Source: a virus
Direction: 5' to 3' (one strand)
Virus record (IMG/VR): IMGVR_UViG_3300029309_000066
Span: 1-50,943 of that record
Length of the DNA stretch: 50,943 nucleotides
The notes beneath the pieces were generated by a model. That model was not told the origin of the DNA. It saw only the letters and a program-made list of their open reading frames with translations, and searched no databases. A program made the translations under genes and the position numbers. Shown here piece after piece: positions 37,834 through 46,292 of this stretch (position 1 is the stretch's first letter; every line of letters begins with the position of its first letter).

Positions 37834-38795
37834 TATTTTTTACCTAATCCATATAATGCACCTAATGCTCCTAATGCACCAACTGTCTGGCCATAAATAC
37901 TTGGTTGGTTAACAATTTGAGAGCCTGTAGATAATTGTCTTGTCAATGTCTCATATGGTATGCCTTGCAATGCACCCAGTACAAAATTCAACATTTCAAA
38001 TGGAAATTGTTGTTGTTGCAGAAAATCACCATAGGCTGTATCTAATGCCCTTTGGTCAAGTGTTCTTTCTGCTTCTCCAGCAGTTAATAATCCAGTTGCT
38101 CTTTGTTCTGTTAATGCTTGAGATAAAGGCGCTAATTGTGATAACGTTTCTGTTGCTCTTAATCTTGATGCCTCATCTGTTTCAAAATCGGCTCTTCTTG
38201 CGTCTCTGTCTGCATCATATCTGTCAGATGCAAAAGTTAATGCATCAAGACCTGCTTGTTTAACTAAATCTGTACTTGCTTTTCCAAACTCGGCATCTGT
38301 TAATGCCTCTCTTACACCCAATCTTGAACCACCAAATGCACCTGCCCTTATTGCATCTGCCCTATTTTCAACCTGTCTGTCTTCTCGTTCTCTTTGTAAT
38401 CTATCTAATGCAGGGTCTATGGCTGTTTGAAAAGTACCCATATATTGATTAACTGTATCTGCTGAAAATGGGTCCATTTCATCAAGTCCTTGACCTAATG
38501 TACCTGCCATATCTACTGAATCTTGCAAGATATCTTGAAAATCAGTATTATTTGCCAATATATCTAAACCTTGTCGTTCTAATTCTGTTAAACGTTCTGG
38601 GTTTCCCTCTTCATCTGTTCCATAAGTGGCAAATCTTTCTCCTGTATATTCTGGAAAATCGCTTTGTGCCAGTTCTTCTGCCTGTTCAAATATTCTTTTT
38701 CCACCTTCTGCGACAAAGGCAGGTATATTGGTACCAGTAACTACCTCTGTACTTGTAGGTAATTGTTCAGTTGTTGTGGTACATAAGCCACCCAT
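37833..38795 (-). CDS. Internal virion/DNA-ejection protein (320 aa)
   Basis: Helical, Ala/Gln/Asp-rich, with AIRAGAFGGSRLGVREALTDAEF in the middle and a C-terminal hydrophobic Gly/Ala repeat (TVGALGALGALYGLGKK). This layout is typical of small ejection proteins of marine podoviruses (compare P22 gp7). Begins with MGGLC followed by a Thr-rich stretch. First of three ejection-type genes. Confidence 0.7.
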   Translation of the reverse strand: MGGLCTTTTEQLPTSTEVVTGTNIPAFVAEGGKRIFEQAEELAQSDFPEYTGERFATYGTDEEGNPERLTELERQGLDILANNTDFQDILQDSVDMAGTLGQGLDEMDPFSADTVNQYMGTFQTAIDPALDRLQREREDRQVENRADAIRAGAFGGSRLGVREALTDAEFGKASTDLVKQAGLDALTFASDRYDADRDARRADFETDEASRLRATETLSQLAPLSQALTEQRATGLLTAGEAERTLDQRALDTAYGDFLQQQQFPFEMLNFVLGALQGIPYETLTRQLSTGSQIVNQPSIYGQTVGALGALGALYGLGKK

Positions 38796-39233
38796 TTAAG
38801 CCTCCATATATACAGAACCTGCTCTCACAAATCCTAACCTTTCATAAAATTTATCTTTTCTTTCTATATCACCAGAGAAAATATGCCCAAGACGTAATTT
38901 TAATTTAGCTTTTTTTGCTAATTTAATGAATTCGTCTATTAATTTTTTACCTGCCAAACTCTTTCTATTATTTTTCATTACATAGTACCACGCATCAGCC
39001 AAATGCGTTTCATCTGTCCACCAATCTTGCGATATTTGACCAGCAATAGAACCAACAACTTTATTATCATCAACAGCAACCAATACCAATCCATCATGTA
39101 GTAAGACATTGATTTTATTGATTAATTTTACAGAATTTATTTTTGGTGTTTCTATTTCAGTCTCCTCATGCATTTTGTGTAACAAAAAAATTATTGCTGA
39201 TATATCTAAAAGTGTTGCTTTTCTTATAATCAT
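38796..39233 (-). CDS. GNAT acetyltransferase
   Basis: 145 aa. MIIRKATLLDISAIIFLLHKM start, GLVLVAVDDNKVVGSIAGQI strands, the acetyl-CoA loop region RKSLAGKKLIDEFIKLAK, and the final KFYERLGFVRAGSVYME are all as in GNAT enzymes. The Q/R-x-x-G-x-G/A loop is degenerate (NRKSLAGKK), as usual for phage members. Embedded among ejection protein genes, so the target may be a virion or host protein. Confidence 0.82.
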   Translation of the reverse strand: MIIRKATLLDISAIIFLLHKMHEETEIETPKINSVKLINKINVLLHDGLVLVAVDDNKVVGSIAGQISQDWWTDETHLADAWYYVMKNNRKSLAGKKLIDEFIKLAKKAKLKLRLGHIFSGDIERKDKFYERLGFVRAGSVYMEA

Positions 39234-39532
39234 TTAACATTAGCCAAAGCACCCATATTTTCTTCTGGCATTTTACTTCTTTTTGGCTCCTCCTCTGGCA
39301 TATCTTTCTCAGACATACCACCAATTTTTTGTATCAATTCTGCTAATTCTGGTAATAATTTTATTAATACATTCATAACTCTGGGACTTATTGCCTCGTC
39401 AAGCATTTTTAATTCTTCTTCTGTCATCTCAGCCAATCTTGACATAAGAACAATTTGTATGCTTTCAGAAGGTTTTTTTAGATTTTCTTTGGCTTTTTCT
39501 GGCATATTTATGCCCATATCTTCAAGTGCCAT
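39230..39532 (-). CDS. Helical hypothetical protein (100 aa)
   Basis: Met/Glu/Lys-rich helices (MSRLAEMTEEELKMLDEA; VLIKLLPELAELIQKIGGM) and an acidic-basic tail. Overlaps the GNAT and the 436-aa gene by a few bases. Could be a small internal or chaperone-like protein for the ejection proteins; unknown. Confidence 0.55.
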   Translation of the reverse strand: MALEDMGINMPEKAKENLKKPSESIQIVLMSRLAEMTEEELKMLDEAISPRVMNVLIKLLPELAELIQKIGGMSEKDMPEEEPKRSKMPEENMGALANVK

Positions 39533-40832
39533 TTTTTTCTCCTGTGTATAAAACTGTATAATCAGTTTCTTTTTTAAAATATCCTATAATATAACACATT
39601 GGTTCAAATATTTTTCTATAAATTTTTCCAAGGTAATCTGGTTTATCAGCTTTTCCCAGTAAGTATTTGATTTCGTTACATCTATGTTGCGCAATATGTT
39701 TCCAAAATTTTACAAATCTACCTTTTCTTAAACCTTTAACAACAAGAATAGCCCAAGCATGATAGCCATTTATATGTTGTTTTGTTAGTCTTTTCTGCGT
39801 AAATTCTAAATCTATAAGTACATCTTTGGCTGACATTAAATTTTGTCTAAATAATTCATTACAAATTACTCTACCTGATATTGCTCTACCTATACTACCA
39901 CCAACAACAGCACCAATCGGACCACCTATTGCAGAACCAATATATGTACCTAAACCAGTACCAATTGCTGTTTTTGCAGCCTCTCCTGCATCTTTACCTT
40001 GAATTAATCCCAAAGCAAAATCTGCTACACCTGCACCAACACCTTGCATTTGAAATCTAGAATCTGCAAGTCTTGCTGTTGTACTACCAACTAATCCACC
40101 TGCATCAACATTTATGGCATCTACATCTACATCAGTTCCTTTAAGATTGGCAGAACTTGCATCTGGCTCATAGGCAAATATATTTTCTCGTGTATCACCT
40201 ACCTTTTCAATTCCTACAAGGCTTCTACTTGGTGCAATTTGTTCAAATAAATCTTCTTGTCCTGATAATTTTGCAGCGGTTTTACTTGCCAAAGACGGAG
40301 CATAAATTAATGGTTTATTACCTGTACCTAATCTTGTCTCGTTAATTCTCCCAAGTCTAAATGCTGTTCTATCAAAATTGTTTAAATCATAATTAGATAT
40401 CGCATCTGTTGGTAATGTATCTTGCCCTATTGCTGACATAAAGCCTCGTGATAAAGCATCACCTTCTTTTACTAATGGGTCTCCAAATGCCCTACCAATA
40501 TTACCACCTACTTGAACACCTACTGCAGAAATTGTATCTTCTAATGCTTGTTGTGCCACCTCTTCTGGTGTCATTACACCATCTGGTCTTTGCTGTGCAG
40601 GTATTTGATAATTACCAAATAGCATTTGGTCACTGGGAATATTAGGGTCGTATTCTTTTTCACCAGTTTGTAATAACTTCACAAATTCTAATGATGGCAA
40701 AACCCTTGTACCATAGAATCTTAAGTCTGCATTTTCTGGTATAGGCTGAGATTGTAATTGATAAATACCATAGGTAGACTTATCTTCGTCTTTTATTTCA
40801 TCGCCAAATGCACCGTAAGTTGGTTCAGCCAT
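39522..40832 (-). CDS. Virion protein with glycine zipper and ICNELFR module (436 aa)
   Basis: The first 290 residues are polar; then comes a glycine-zipper membrane segment (GTGLGTYIGSAIGGPIGAVV, GGSIGRAISG), then the aromatic/Cys module VICNELFRQNL ... GYHAWAI ... KPDYLGKIYRK that also ends the 370-aa protein at 14270-15382. Glycine zippers are typical of membrane-inserting ejection proteins. Placed between stopper-type and ejection genes; probable tail-tip or ejection component. Confidence 0.62.
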   Translation of the reverse strand: MAEPTYGAFGDEIKDEDKSTYGIYQLQSQPIPENADLRFYGTRVLPSLEFVKLLQTGEKEYDPNIPSDQMLFGNYQIPAQQRPDGVMTPEEVAQQALEDTISAVGVQVGGNIGRAFGDPLVKEGDALSRGFMSAIGQDTLPTDAISNYDLNNFDRTAFRLGRINETRLGTGNKPLIYAPSLASKTAAKLSGQEDLFEQIAPSRSLVGIEKVGDTRENIFAYEPDASSANLKGTDVDVDAINVDAGGLVGSTTARLADSRFQMQGVGAGVADFALGLIQGKDAGEAAKTAIGTGLGTYIGSAIGGPIGAVVGGSIGRAISGRVICNELFRQNLMSAKDVLIDLEFTQKRLTKQHINGYHAWAILVVKGLRKGRFVKFWKHIAQHRCNEIKYLLGKADKPDYLGKIYRKIFEPMCYIIGYFKKETDYTVLYTGEKNGT

Positions 40833-41153
40833 TTACGTAATCTCCAATAAACTAACAATCACATGTAATCTACCTGCTGTGGTTGCTTGCGCTTTCAATA
40901 TCTCACTTTCTTGTATTATAAGTGGTTGTGTTAATAATTCAACTGTTGAATTACCTGTGATAGATTTACTTTTATAAATAGAAAAAACATCAGCACCATT
41001 TGTTAAGGTAAAATTTATTGTATCACCACTACCACTATCATCATTTACTAATATACTTTTTACAATTGTTTGTGTTGCAGTAGGACATGTATATATTGTA
41101 GTATTATCAGTTGTAGTCAAATCAGCCTTTGCATTTTTAAAATTATTTGCCAT
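40833..41153 (-). CDS. Small beta-rich virion protein (106 aa)
   Basis: MANNFKNAKADLTTTDNTTIYTCP followed by short strands (TIVKSILVNDDSGSGDTINFTL, LIIQESEILKAQATTAGRLHV). Such compact beta proteins are common near the stopper genes of marine podoviruses. Likely structural; no exact function. Confidence 0.6.
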   Translation of the reverse strand: MANNFKNAKADLTTTDNTTIYTCPTATQTIVKSILVNDDSGSGDTINFTLTNGADVFSIYKSKSITGNSTVELLTQPLIIQESEILKAQATTAGRLHVIVSLLEIT

Positions 41154-41156
41154 TAA

Positions 41157-41363
41157 TTAACCTAAAAAAAATCCTTTTGCTGTTGCATCATCATCTGCCT
41201 GTGTATTAGAACTATCTGTTTCAAATTCTGATTTATTTTGTTGTATTTCTAATGTCGTAACTAAATTTTGTAAATAATTATTTATTTCTAAAAATTTAAT
41301 TGCAAACTGTTCTGGTGTTGCAGGTGTTGCTAATGTTATTGGTGGTTGTGGTAATCTTATCAT
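41157..41363 (-). CDS. Small hypothetical protein (68 aa)
   Basis: MIRLPQPPITLATPATPEQFAI start, a helix (FLEINNYLQNLVTTLEIQ) and an acidic tail. Coupled to the gp10-like gene by a four-base overlap. Possibly a trimeric plug or tail-tip peptide; unknown. Confidence 0.55.
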   Translation of the reverse strand: MIRLPQPPITLATPATPEQFAIKFLEINNYLQNLVTTLEIQQNKSEFETDSSNTQADDDATAKGFFLG

Positions 41364-43243
41364 CTTACACTATCTGCCTGTGCATTTATTCTAAAATCGC
41401 CTAATGACCAATCATCATTTGCACCAGAACTACTATATCTAATTGCAATTTGCCTACCTTTTACTCTTGTACTAATTTTTTCTGTATTATGAGCAACGGT
41501 AAAAGGTCCCTTTGTTATTTCAGTGGCATTTGGATATTTTCTTGTTTTAAATTCAAGTGATAGATTAGTACTTACAGACATATTTGCATCTGGTATAATT
41601 CTATCAATTAAAAATTGTCTTGTCCCATCTGCATCAATCTCTATTTCTGCACTTTCAATATGACAATTCATGGCTTCACCATCATCACTTGTACCTGTTT
41701 CGTGATTATATAAACGACCATCTTTATCAAAAGCAAAAGGTACTGTTTTAAAACCTTTCGCATCTGTCCATGTATTTCTATCTAATTCACCTATTGTCCA
41801 AACATCTTCTAAATAATTGTATGTAACATAACTATCTGGCTCTTGATTTGATGTTGCTGTATTTGCTGTACTTACATAAAACCAAGTTATTTCATTAAAT
41901 TTTTTATTATGACCTACATGTGTTTTATCAAGTCTGTCATTATTAATTCTGTTAAAAACAAAATGTTTTACAGGACAAGGTAATTCTTGAACACTACCAT
42001 TATATAAGAAAAAATTACTTTTACCTATCCAATAAGCTCTTGAGTCAACTACAATCGTACCTTCTTGAGCAACTGCACCACAATTTACTGCTAATAATCT
42101 AAATGAAAATGTAAATGGTGGCCCAACAAATGTCATGCCATAAATGGCTTCATCAGTTTGTATTAACGTTTCGTCTTTTGAAGGTGTCATAGAAATAATC
42201 TTACTACCAATTTCTAATCGTTGGTCTCCTGCGGTATTTGTGGCTGTTACTGTAAAATTTGTAAAATCTTCTTGGTCTGAAAATCTTACTAACATTGGGT
42301 CAAAAAGACTTGTTGATATATTTATTGTACCTGCAGTAATAAAGTGTCTGTCTGGAAAAGAAACACTTGTAATTCTATTTTCAACTGGTACACCAGATGC
42401 ACCTGCCAATGATGATGCCAAAACCGCTCGTGTGCCTTCACCACTTGTTCTGCTCCAGTAATAAATTTGACCATTTCTATTATTTGCTAATAAATCATCT
42501 CCCCATATATTCAAAGACCATCTTGTGGCATCAAATACTAGACTATTAGATGCTACAGTTCTTGGTGTATTCCATGTGCCTGCATTCCATGTTCCAACAC
42601 CCCAACCAGTTGCAGGGTCTGCACTTTCAATACCCATGTTTTCAGCCTTGCCAATAAGATATTTTATATTTAATGTACCACCACCACCAGATACTGTACT
42701 AGAAGCATTAGAAGGTGCTTCAAACGAATATGAATTATTATCAATTTTTGTTATTTGATATCCTGCTTGTCTGTTTAAATCATCTGCTGATATACCACCA
42801 ATGGCAGATGCACTATCTATAACTACAAAATCACCTGTTGATGCACCATGACCAGTATCTGCAACAGTTATTGTGGCATCACCATTAGCAGTTGTTAATG
42901 GATTACTTAAAGATGCTGATGTTTTTCTAAGTGGTGTTATATCGTGTAATGTATTGTCTTTAATTAAATATAAATGAGAAGTTGTGCCTACTGCTATTCT
43001 ATCAAGACCATCAAAACCACGCCAATACAAAGATTTTTTTGGTGTTCCCTGTAATAATACAGATGTAGATGGGTCAGAAGAATAAAAATATTTTTCTTCT
43101 TGCCAACCACCTATCTTTTCTGGGAAACCATTTTTAAATCTAACAAGGTTACTATCAACATAGAATGGACCATTTTTACCTGCTGAATAGTCTGTTATAT
43201 CTTTAACAACACCCGGTTGTATTTGTACCAATCTTAATGTCAA
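41360..43243 (-). CDS. P22 gp10-like tail stopper/nozzle protein (627 aa)
   Basis: The N-terminus LRLVQIQPGVVKDITDYSAG, then FYVDSNLVRFKNGFPEKIGG, is the signature of the podovirus stabilisation/stopper proteins related to P22 gp10. Beta-propeller-like repeats follow; a GWGVGTWNAGTW motif lies near residue 215. Closes the connector below the adaptor and holds packaged DNA. It is placed with lysis genes on one side and small virion proteins on the other. Confidence 0.8.
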   Translation of the reverse strand: MTLRLVQIQPGVVKDITDYSAGKNGPFYVDSNLVRFKNGFPEKIGGWQEEKYFYSSDPSTSVLLQGTPKKSLYWRGFDGLDRIAVGTTSHLYLIKDNTLHDITPLRKTSASLSNPLTTANGDATITVADTGHGASTGDFVVIDSASAIGGISADDLNRQAGYQITKIDNNSYSFEAPSNASSTVSGGGGTLNIKYLIGKAENMGIESADPATGWGVGTWNAGTWNTPRTVASNSLVFDATRWSLNIWGDDLLANNRNGQIYYWSRTSGEGTRAVLASSLAGASGVPVENRITSVSFPDRHFITAGTINISTSLFDPMLVRFSDQEDFTNFTVTATNTAGDQRLEIGSKIISMTPSKDETLIQTDEAIYGMTFVGPPFTFSFRLLAVNCGAVAQEGTIVVDSRAYWIGKSNFFLYNGSVQELPCPVKHFVFNRINNDRLDKTHVGHNKKFNEITWFYVSTANTATSNQEPDSYVTYNYLEDVWTIGELDRNTWTDAKGFKTVPFAFDKDGRLYNHETGTSDDGEAMNCHIESAEIEIDADGTRQFLIDRIIPDANMSVSTNLSLEFKTRKYPNATEITKGPFTVAHNTEKISTRVKGRQIAIRYSSSGANDDWSLGDFRINAQADSVR

Positions 43244-43683
43244 TCTATTGCCTTCATTCTTTCAACTAATCTATCTGCTCTGTTAGTTACTTGTCTATAC
43301 CACTTGGAGTCTTTCATCTCCTCGCTTGCAGAAACAAAGTCCCTATTATCAATATGTTTCTTCATCTTCAAAAATCTACTTAAACGAGGACGACCAAGAT
43401 TAAACATCATATTTGCTATAATTAATTGTGCTTCTTCTGGTAATGTATAAAAATCTTCATATAAATAAGTACATTCATCTAATGTAACTTTTATATCTTC
43501 ATCAAATAATTCGTTTACTCTTTCTTCACTAATCTCAGTTCCTACATCTAAGCCATATTCTGGGTCAGTTTCTTTTATAAGATGTCCCACCCCACAAGTC
43601 GGTAGGGATAAGTGGTCAAGGTATATTTCATATTTTACACCCTCGTCTATTTTCAATTCTTCACGTAATTTTTCAATATTCAT
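43240..43683 (-). CDS. GH24 lysozyme (T4-type endolysin)
   Basis: 147 aa. Catalytic triad spacing E14-D23-T29 (+9, +6) equals T4 lysozyme E11-D20-T26; GVGHL follows and the C-terminal SKWYRQVTNRADRLVERM is the usual ending. It cleaves N-acetylmuramic acid-N-acetylglucosamine bonds. No signal or SAR sequence, so release depends on the holin encoded upstream. Overlaps the zinc-ribbon mini-gene by four bases. Confidence 0.9.
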   Translation of the reverse strand: MNIEKLREELKIDEGVKYEIYLDHLSLPTCGVGHLIKETDPEYGLDVGTEISEERVNELFDEDIKVTLDECTYLYEDFYTLPEEAQLIIANMMFNLGRPRLSRFLKMKKHIDNRDFVSASEEMKDSKWYRQVTNRADRLVERMKAID

Positions 43684-43784
43684 TTTTTTAACCTATCATT
43701 ATCTATTACACCACAAATAGGACATTTATACACACCTTTTATTTCTGTTTCATTCATATTAATTTTACATCTTTCACACATCAT
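43680..43784 (-). CDS. 34-aa zinc-ribbon mini-protein in the lysis cassette
   Basis: ATG at 43784 overlaps the holin stop and the TGA overlaps the lysozyme start (ATGA at both ends). Cysteines C3, C6, C21, C24 (CxxC, then CPIC) form a rubredoxin-like zinc knuckle on a very small scaffold. The two overlaps argue for real translation. Role unknown; metal-dependent regulation of lysis is only a guess. Confidence 0.65.
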   Translation of the reverse strand: MMCERCKINMNETEIKGVYKCPICGVIDNDRLKK

Positions 43785-44179
43785 TTTGTAATACCTTTAA
43801 ATTTTTCAAATGTACGGAGTCCTCCCAAACCGAGCATACCCATGAGTACTGTTAATAAAGACTCCATATCAAACGTTGGTAATTTTGGTAATTCTACACC
43901 AAAATAGGCTGAAAAAAACATTATAAATGGTGCTAAAACAAAATGCCAAGCTAATGCAATACCACAAGTCCAACCAACAAAAGGCCTCCAACCTGCAACA
44001 AATATACTTCTATGTTGTGCTTCTGTTTTATTTATTTCTAATTGACCTTTTGCTAATTCTTGAGCATGTTTTTCAGCCATTGTAGCAATATCATGTGCCA
44101 ATTTGTTTTTTGTGTCTTTATCCTCAATAAATTTGCCTAATAATTTGGTGGCAGGACCAATTAATGCTTGTATCACCAT
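43781..44179 (-). CDS. Holin, 3-TM type
   Basis: 132 aa: an amphipathic charged first part (DKDTKNKLAHDIATMAEKHAQ), then FVAGWRPFVGWTCGIALAWHFV, PFIMFFSAYFGVEL and LLTVLMGMLGLGGLRTFEK. This is the pattern of the 3-TM holin family also found in gene transfer agents. Forms membrane lesions that let the lysozyme out. Precedes the zinc-ribbon mini-gene and lysozyme. Confidence 0.85.
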   Translation of the reverse strand: MVIQALIGPATKLLGKFIEDKDTKNKLAHDIATMAEKHAQELAKGQLEINKTEAQHRSIFVAGWRPFVGWTCGIALAWHFVLAPFIMFFSAYFGVELPKLPTFDMESLLTVLMGMLGLGGLRTFEKFKGITK

Positions 44180-44367
44180 AACCTCATTTGTTTATTTACA
44201 TTTACTAATTTACAATAACAATCATATTTTTGTGTTTCTTCACCTATCTTTACTGTTTGATTAGCTAATCTATCTTTAAAATAATTACAATTGTTTACAT
44301 TTGATAAATGCAAAGCTCCTGCAGGATTACCTGCTAAATAGCATAATAAAACAAATGCAGGTTTCAT
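44173..44367 (-). CDS. Small secreted Cys-rich protein (64 aa)
   Basis: An N-terminal signal peptide (MKPAFVLLCYLAGNPAGAL) and a mature part with three cysteines (NNCNYF ... YDCYCKL). Located between EF-hand membrane protein and holin. It may be a periplasmic lysis helper; not an obvious Rz1 because it is not proline-rich and lacks a convincing lipobox. Confidence 0.65.
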   Translation of the reverse strand: MKPAFVLLCYLAGNPAGALHLSNVNNCNYFKDRLANQTVKIGEETQKYDCYCKLVNVNKQMRLW

Positions 44368-44681
44368 TTGCCATTCCTATTCATTATGGCCGATGCACCC
44401 ATATATGCAGCAACAATGCCACCACCAGTGATGTAAAAAAGATTGCTAATATCGGCAAGTGCTTTAACTCTTTCGATATCGACAAAAAACATAGCAAAAG
44501 TAAAAGAAGCCATAGCAACCAAACTGGCAGTTGCCATTCTTCTTTGCGCCCTTTGTTTTCGTAAATCATGTTCTAGTTTTTCAATATCTGCCACATGTGA
44601 CAGTTCATCATCTGATACTATACCATCGCCATCAACATCATATTTTGCGTAATCGGAAGATTTTTGCAAACTTTTTGGCAT
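44364..44681 (-). CDS. EF-hand containing two-TM membrane protein
   Basis: 105 aa. Residues 15-26 (DVDGDGIVSDDE) form a complete EF-hand-type calcium loop, followed by a charged helix (IEKLEHDLRKQRAQRRM) and two transmembrane helices (SLVAMASFTFAMFFV, LFYITGGGIVAAYMGASAI). In the lysis cassette upstream of the holin. Calcium control of a holin-like pore is an attractive inference; the motif itself is clear. Confidence 0.75.
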   Translation of the reverse strand: MPKSLQKSSDYAKYDVDGDGIVSDDELSHVADIEKLEHDLRKQRAQRRMATASLVAMASFTFAMFFVDIERVKALADISNLFYITGGGIVAAYMGASAIMNRNGK

Positions 44682-44820
44682 AAATCTTTATCCTTTCAAT
44701 AATTGTAGGTTTTTCGCTAACATAAGCCTCATTCTTTTTTGTATTTGGATTATCAGCAATAAATCTACCTTTATCAGTTCTTGCTCTTTTTCTTGGTCTG
44801 CCTCTTTTCTTTTCAGTCAT
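44638..44820 (-). CDS. Basic AT-hook-like protein (60 aa)
   Basis: MTEKKRGRPRKRARTDKGRF contains an AT-hook (RGRPRK), followed by a polar stretch and a basic helix (IYAKKFAKIFRLRKI). Overlaps the EF-hand gene by 44 bases and the fibre gene by one. Could bind AT-rich phage DNA; otherwise unknown. Confidence 0.55.
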   Translation of the reverse strand: MTEKKRGRPRKRARTDKGRFIADNPNTKKNEAYVSEKPTIIERIKIYAKKFAKIFRLRKI

Positions 44821-46283
44821 TATGGTGTCCTATTAAATTCTCCAGTATAATTAGATGTATCAATACCTGCAGTTGGTTCGCCATCAGAATTATTGGTAAC
44901 ACCTGTGCCACCAAAGGCATCACCAGTTGCTACTGGTTGATTTGATGCATTTTCTGCAGGTTTTTGACCAGTATAACTCCATGATGTTCCACTTCCTACA
45001 ATTACTGCGGTTGCAGTAGCACCAACATTTCCAGAACCTGTACCTGCAACAAAATTTATTGGATTATCGTTGTTATTGGTAACTGTAAAATTACTACCAC
45101 TTATAGATATAACAACTGTACCTGTTGCACCGTCACCACCATCACCAGTTGCTACTGTAGCATTACCACTACCTGTAGCACTTATACCTAGTACTGATGC
45201 TCTTGAACCTGTAAATGAAAATGCTTCGCTTGTTTGTGATGTTGCAATACTTGCTGTTGCACCACTTGCAATACTTGTATTTCCAGTAGGTGTTGTATAT
45301 GTTATTGCTCCACCACTATTATTTGTTACTGCAAAAGTTCTTCCAGAAACTCTAATTGTTTGATTTATTAATTTAGCAGTTGTAATATTAAACCCAGACC
45401 GTGTTCCAGCATTTCCCCTAGCACAAACCAAGGCTCCTCTATAATCCCATTTAAAGGTATTAAGTAAATTTGTTGCGGGGTCATTACTGCCTGCTGGTTG
45501 AACAAATGCTTGAAAGAAAATACCAGTAGATAGAGGGCCATTCGTTCCACCAGAACCTGCTTGAGCATTTGTATAGGTTCCACCAAAACCACTAGGCGTT
45601 GTTCCTGTATAGCGAAATTTTGATGCATTTGCTCCAAAAAGTTCAGTTATTTGTGCAGTAGTTGCTGTTGTACCTGAACCACTATTGCTTGAACCTCCAG
45701 ATGTAGAAAGTCTTGAACCGGGCCCTAATGTGCCAGTTGATGTTACAACTGTAACACCAGATGGTATTCTCGGAAAAAAACCACCAAATCTAAATGTACC
45801 ATTACCAGAAGCAGGTGAGTTAACATAAGCATGCCATGTCAATACCACATCTTGTCCAGTTGTATCAGATGTGGTACTTGATACTGTTGTTCCCACATTA
45901 CCTGCCATATTCCCAAGATTTGTACCTCCTGTACTTGAAGGTGATACAGTTACAGTGCCAGTTCTTGAACCAGAAGAATAAGCAAGTGTTCCACCACTTG
46001 ATACCAAGCCTCCACCTTTTAATTCAACTGTACCTGTGCCATTATAAACAATAGGAGTTGATGCAGTTCCTGTACCAGATGCACCTAACAAATTTCTATT
46101 ATTAACATCAAGTATAATTTTTTTATGGTTCGCATTATTGTTGATTGTTATTGTTCCAGTAATATCTGCAGTTAATCTGTAAAATTGAACAGGTAAAGCA
46201 TCTTTAGAACCTGCTTTTGTATTTAAAGTTCCTGCAGAATCAACTGCTGTAAATCCCAAATTAGATATAAAAGGAACAGACAT
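44820..46283 (-). CDS. Tail fibre/appendage protein (487 aa)
   Basis: Gly/Ser/Thr/Asn-rich, all-beta. The N-terminus (MSVPFISNLGFTAVDSAG) and a central jelly-roll-like region precede a C-terminal duplication of about 50 residues (GRTFAVTNNSGGAITY and GSNFTVTNNNDNPINF). Composition and neighbours (the 299-aa fibre at 46293-47192 and the adaptors) point to a receptor-binding appendage. No enzymatic motif. Confidence 0.7.
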   Translation of the reverse strand: MSVPFISNLGFTAVDSAGTLNTKAGSKDALPVQFYRLTADITGTITINNNANHKKIILDVNNRNLLGASGTGTASTPIVYNGTGTVELKGGGLVSSGGTLAYSSGSRTGTVTVSPSSTGGTNLGNMAGNVGTTVSSTTSDTTGQDVVLTWHAYVNSPASGNGTFRFGGFFPRIPSGVTVVTSTGTLGPGSRLSTSGGSSNSGSGTTATTAQITELFGANASKFRYTGTTPSGFGGTYTNAQAGSGGTNGPLSTGIFFQAFVQPAGSNDPATNLLNTFKWDYRGALVCARGNAGTRSGFNITTAKLINQTIRVSGRTFAVTNNSGGAITYTTPTGNTSIASGATASIATSQTSEAFSFTGSRASVLGISATGSGNATVATGDGGDGATGTVVISISGSNFTVTNNNDNPINFVAGTGSGNVGATATAVIVGSGTSWSYTGQKPAENASNQPVATGDAFGGTGVTNNSDGEPTAGIDTSNYTGEFNRTP

Positions 46284-46292
46284 TTTAACTCC

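Noticed and set aside
43240-44820. Classical Rz/Rz1 spanin pair in the lysis cassette
   Set aside because: No nested proline-rich lipoprotein was found; the 64-aa secreted protein lacks a convincing lipobox.
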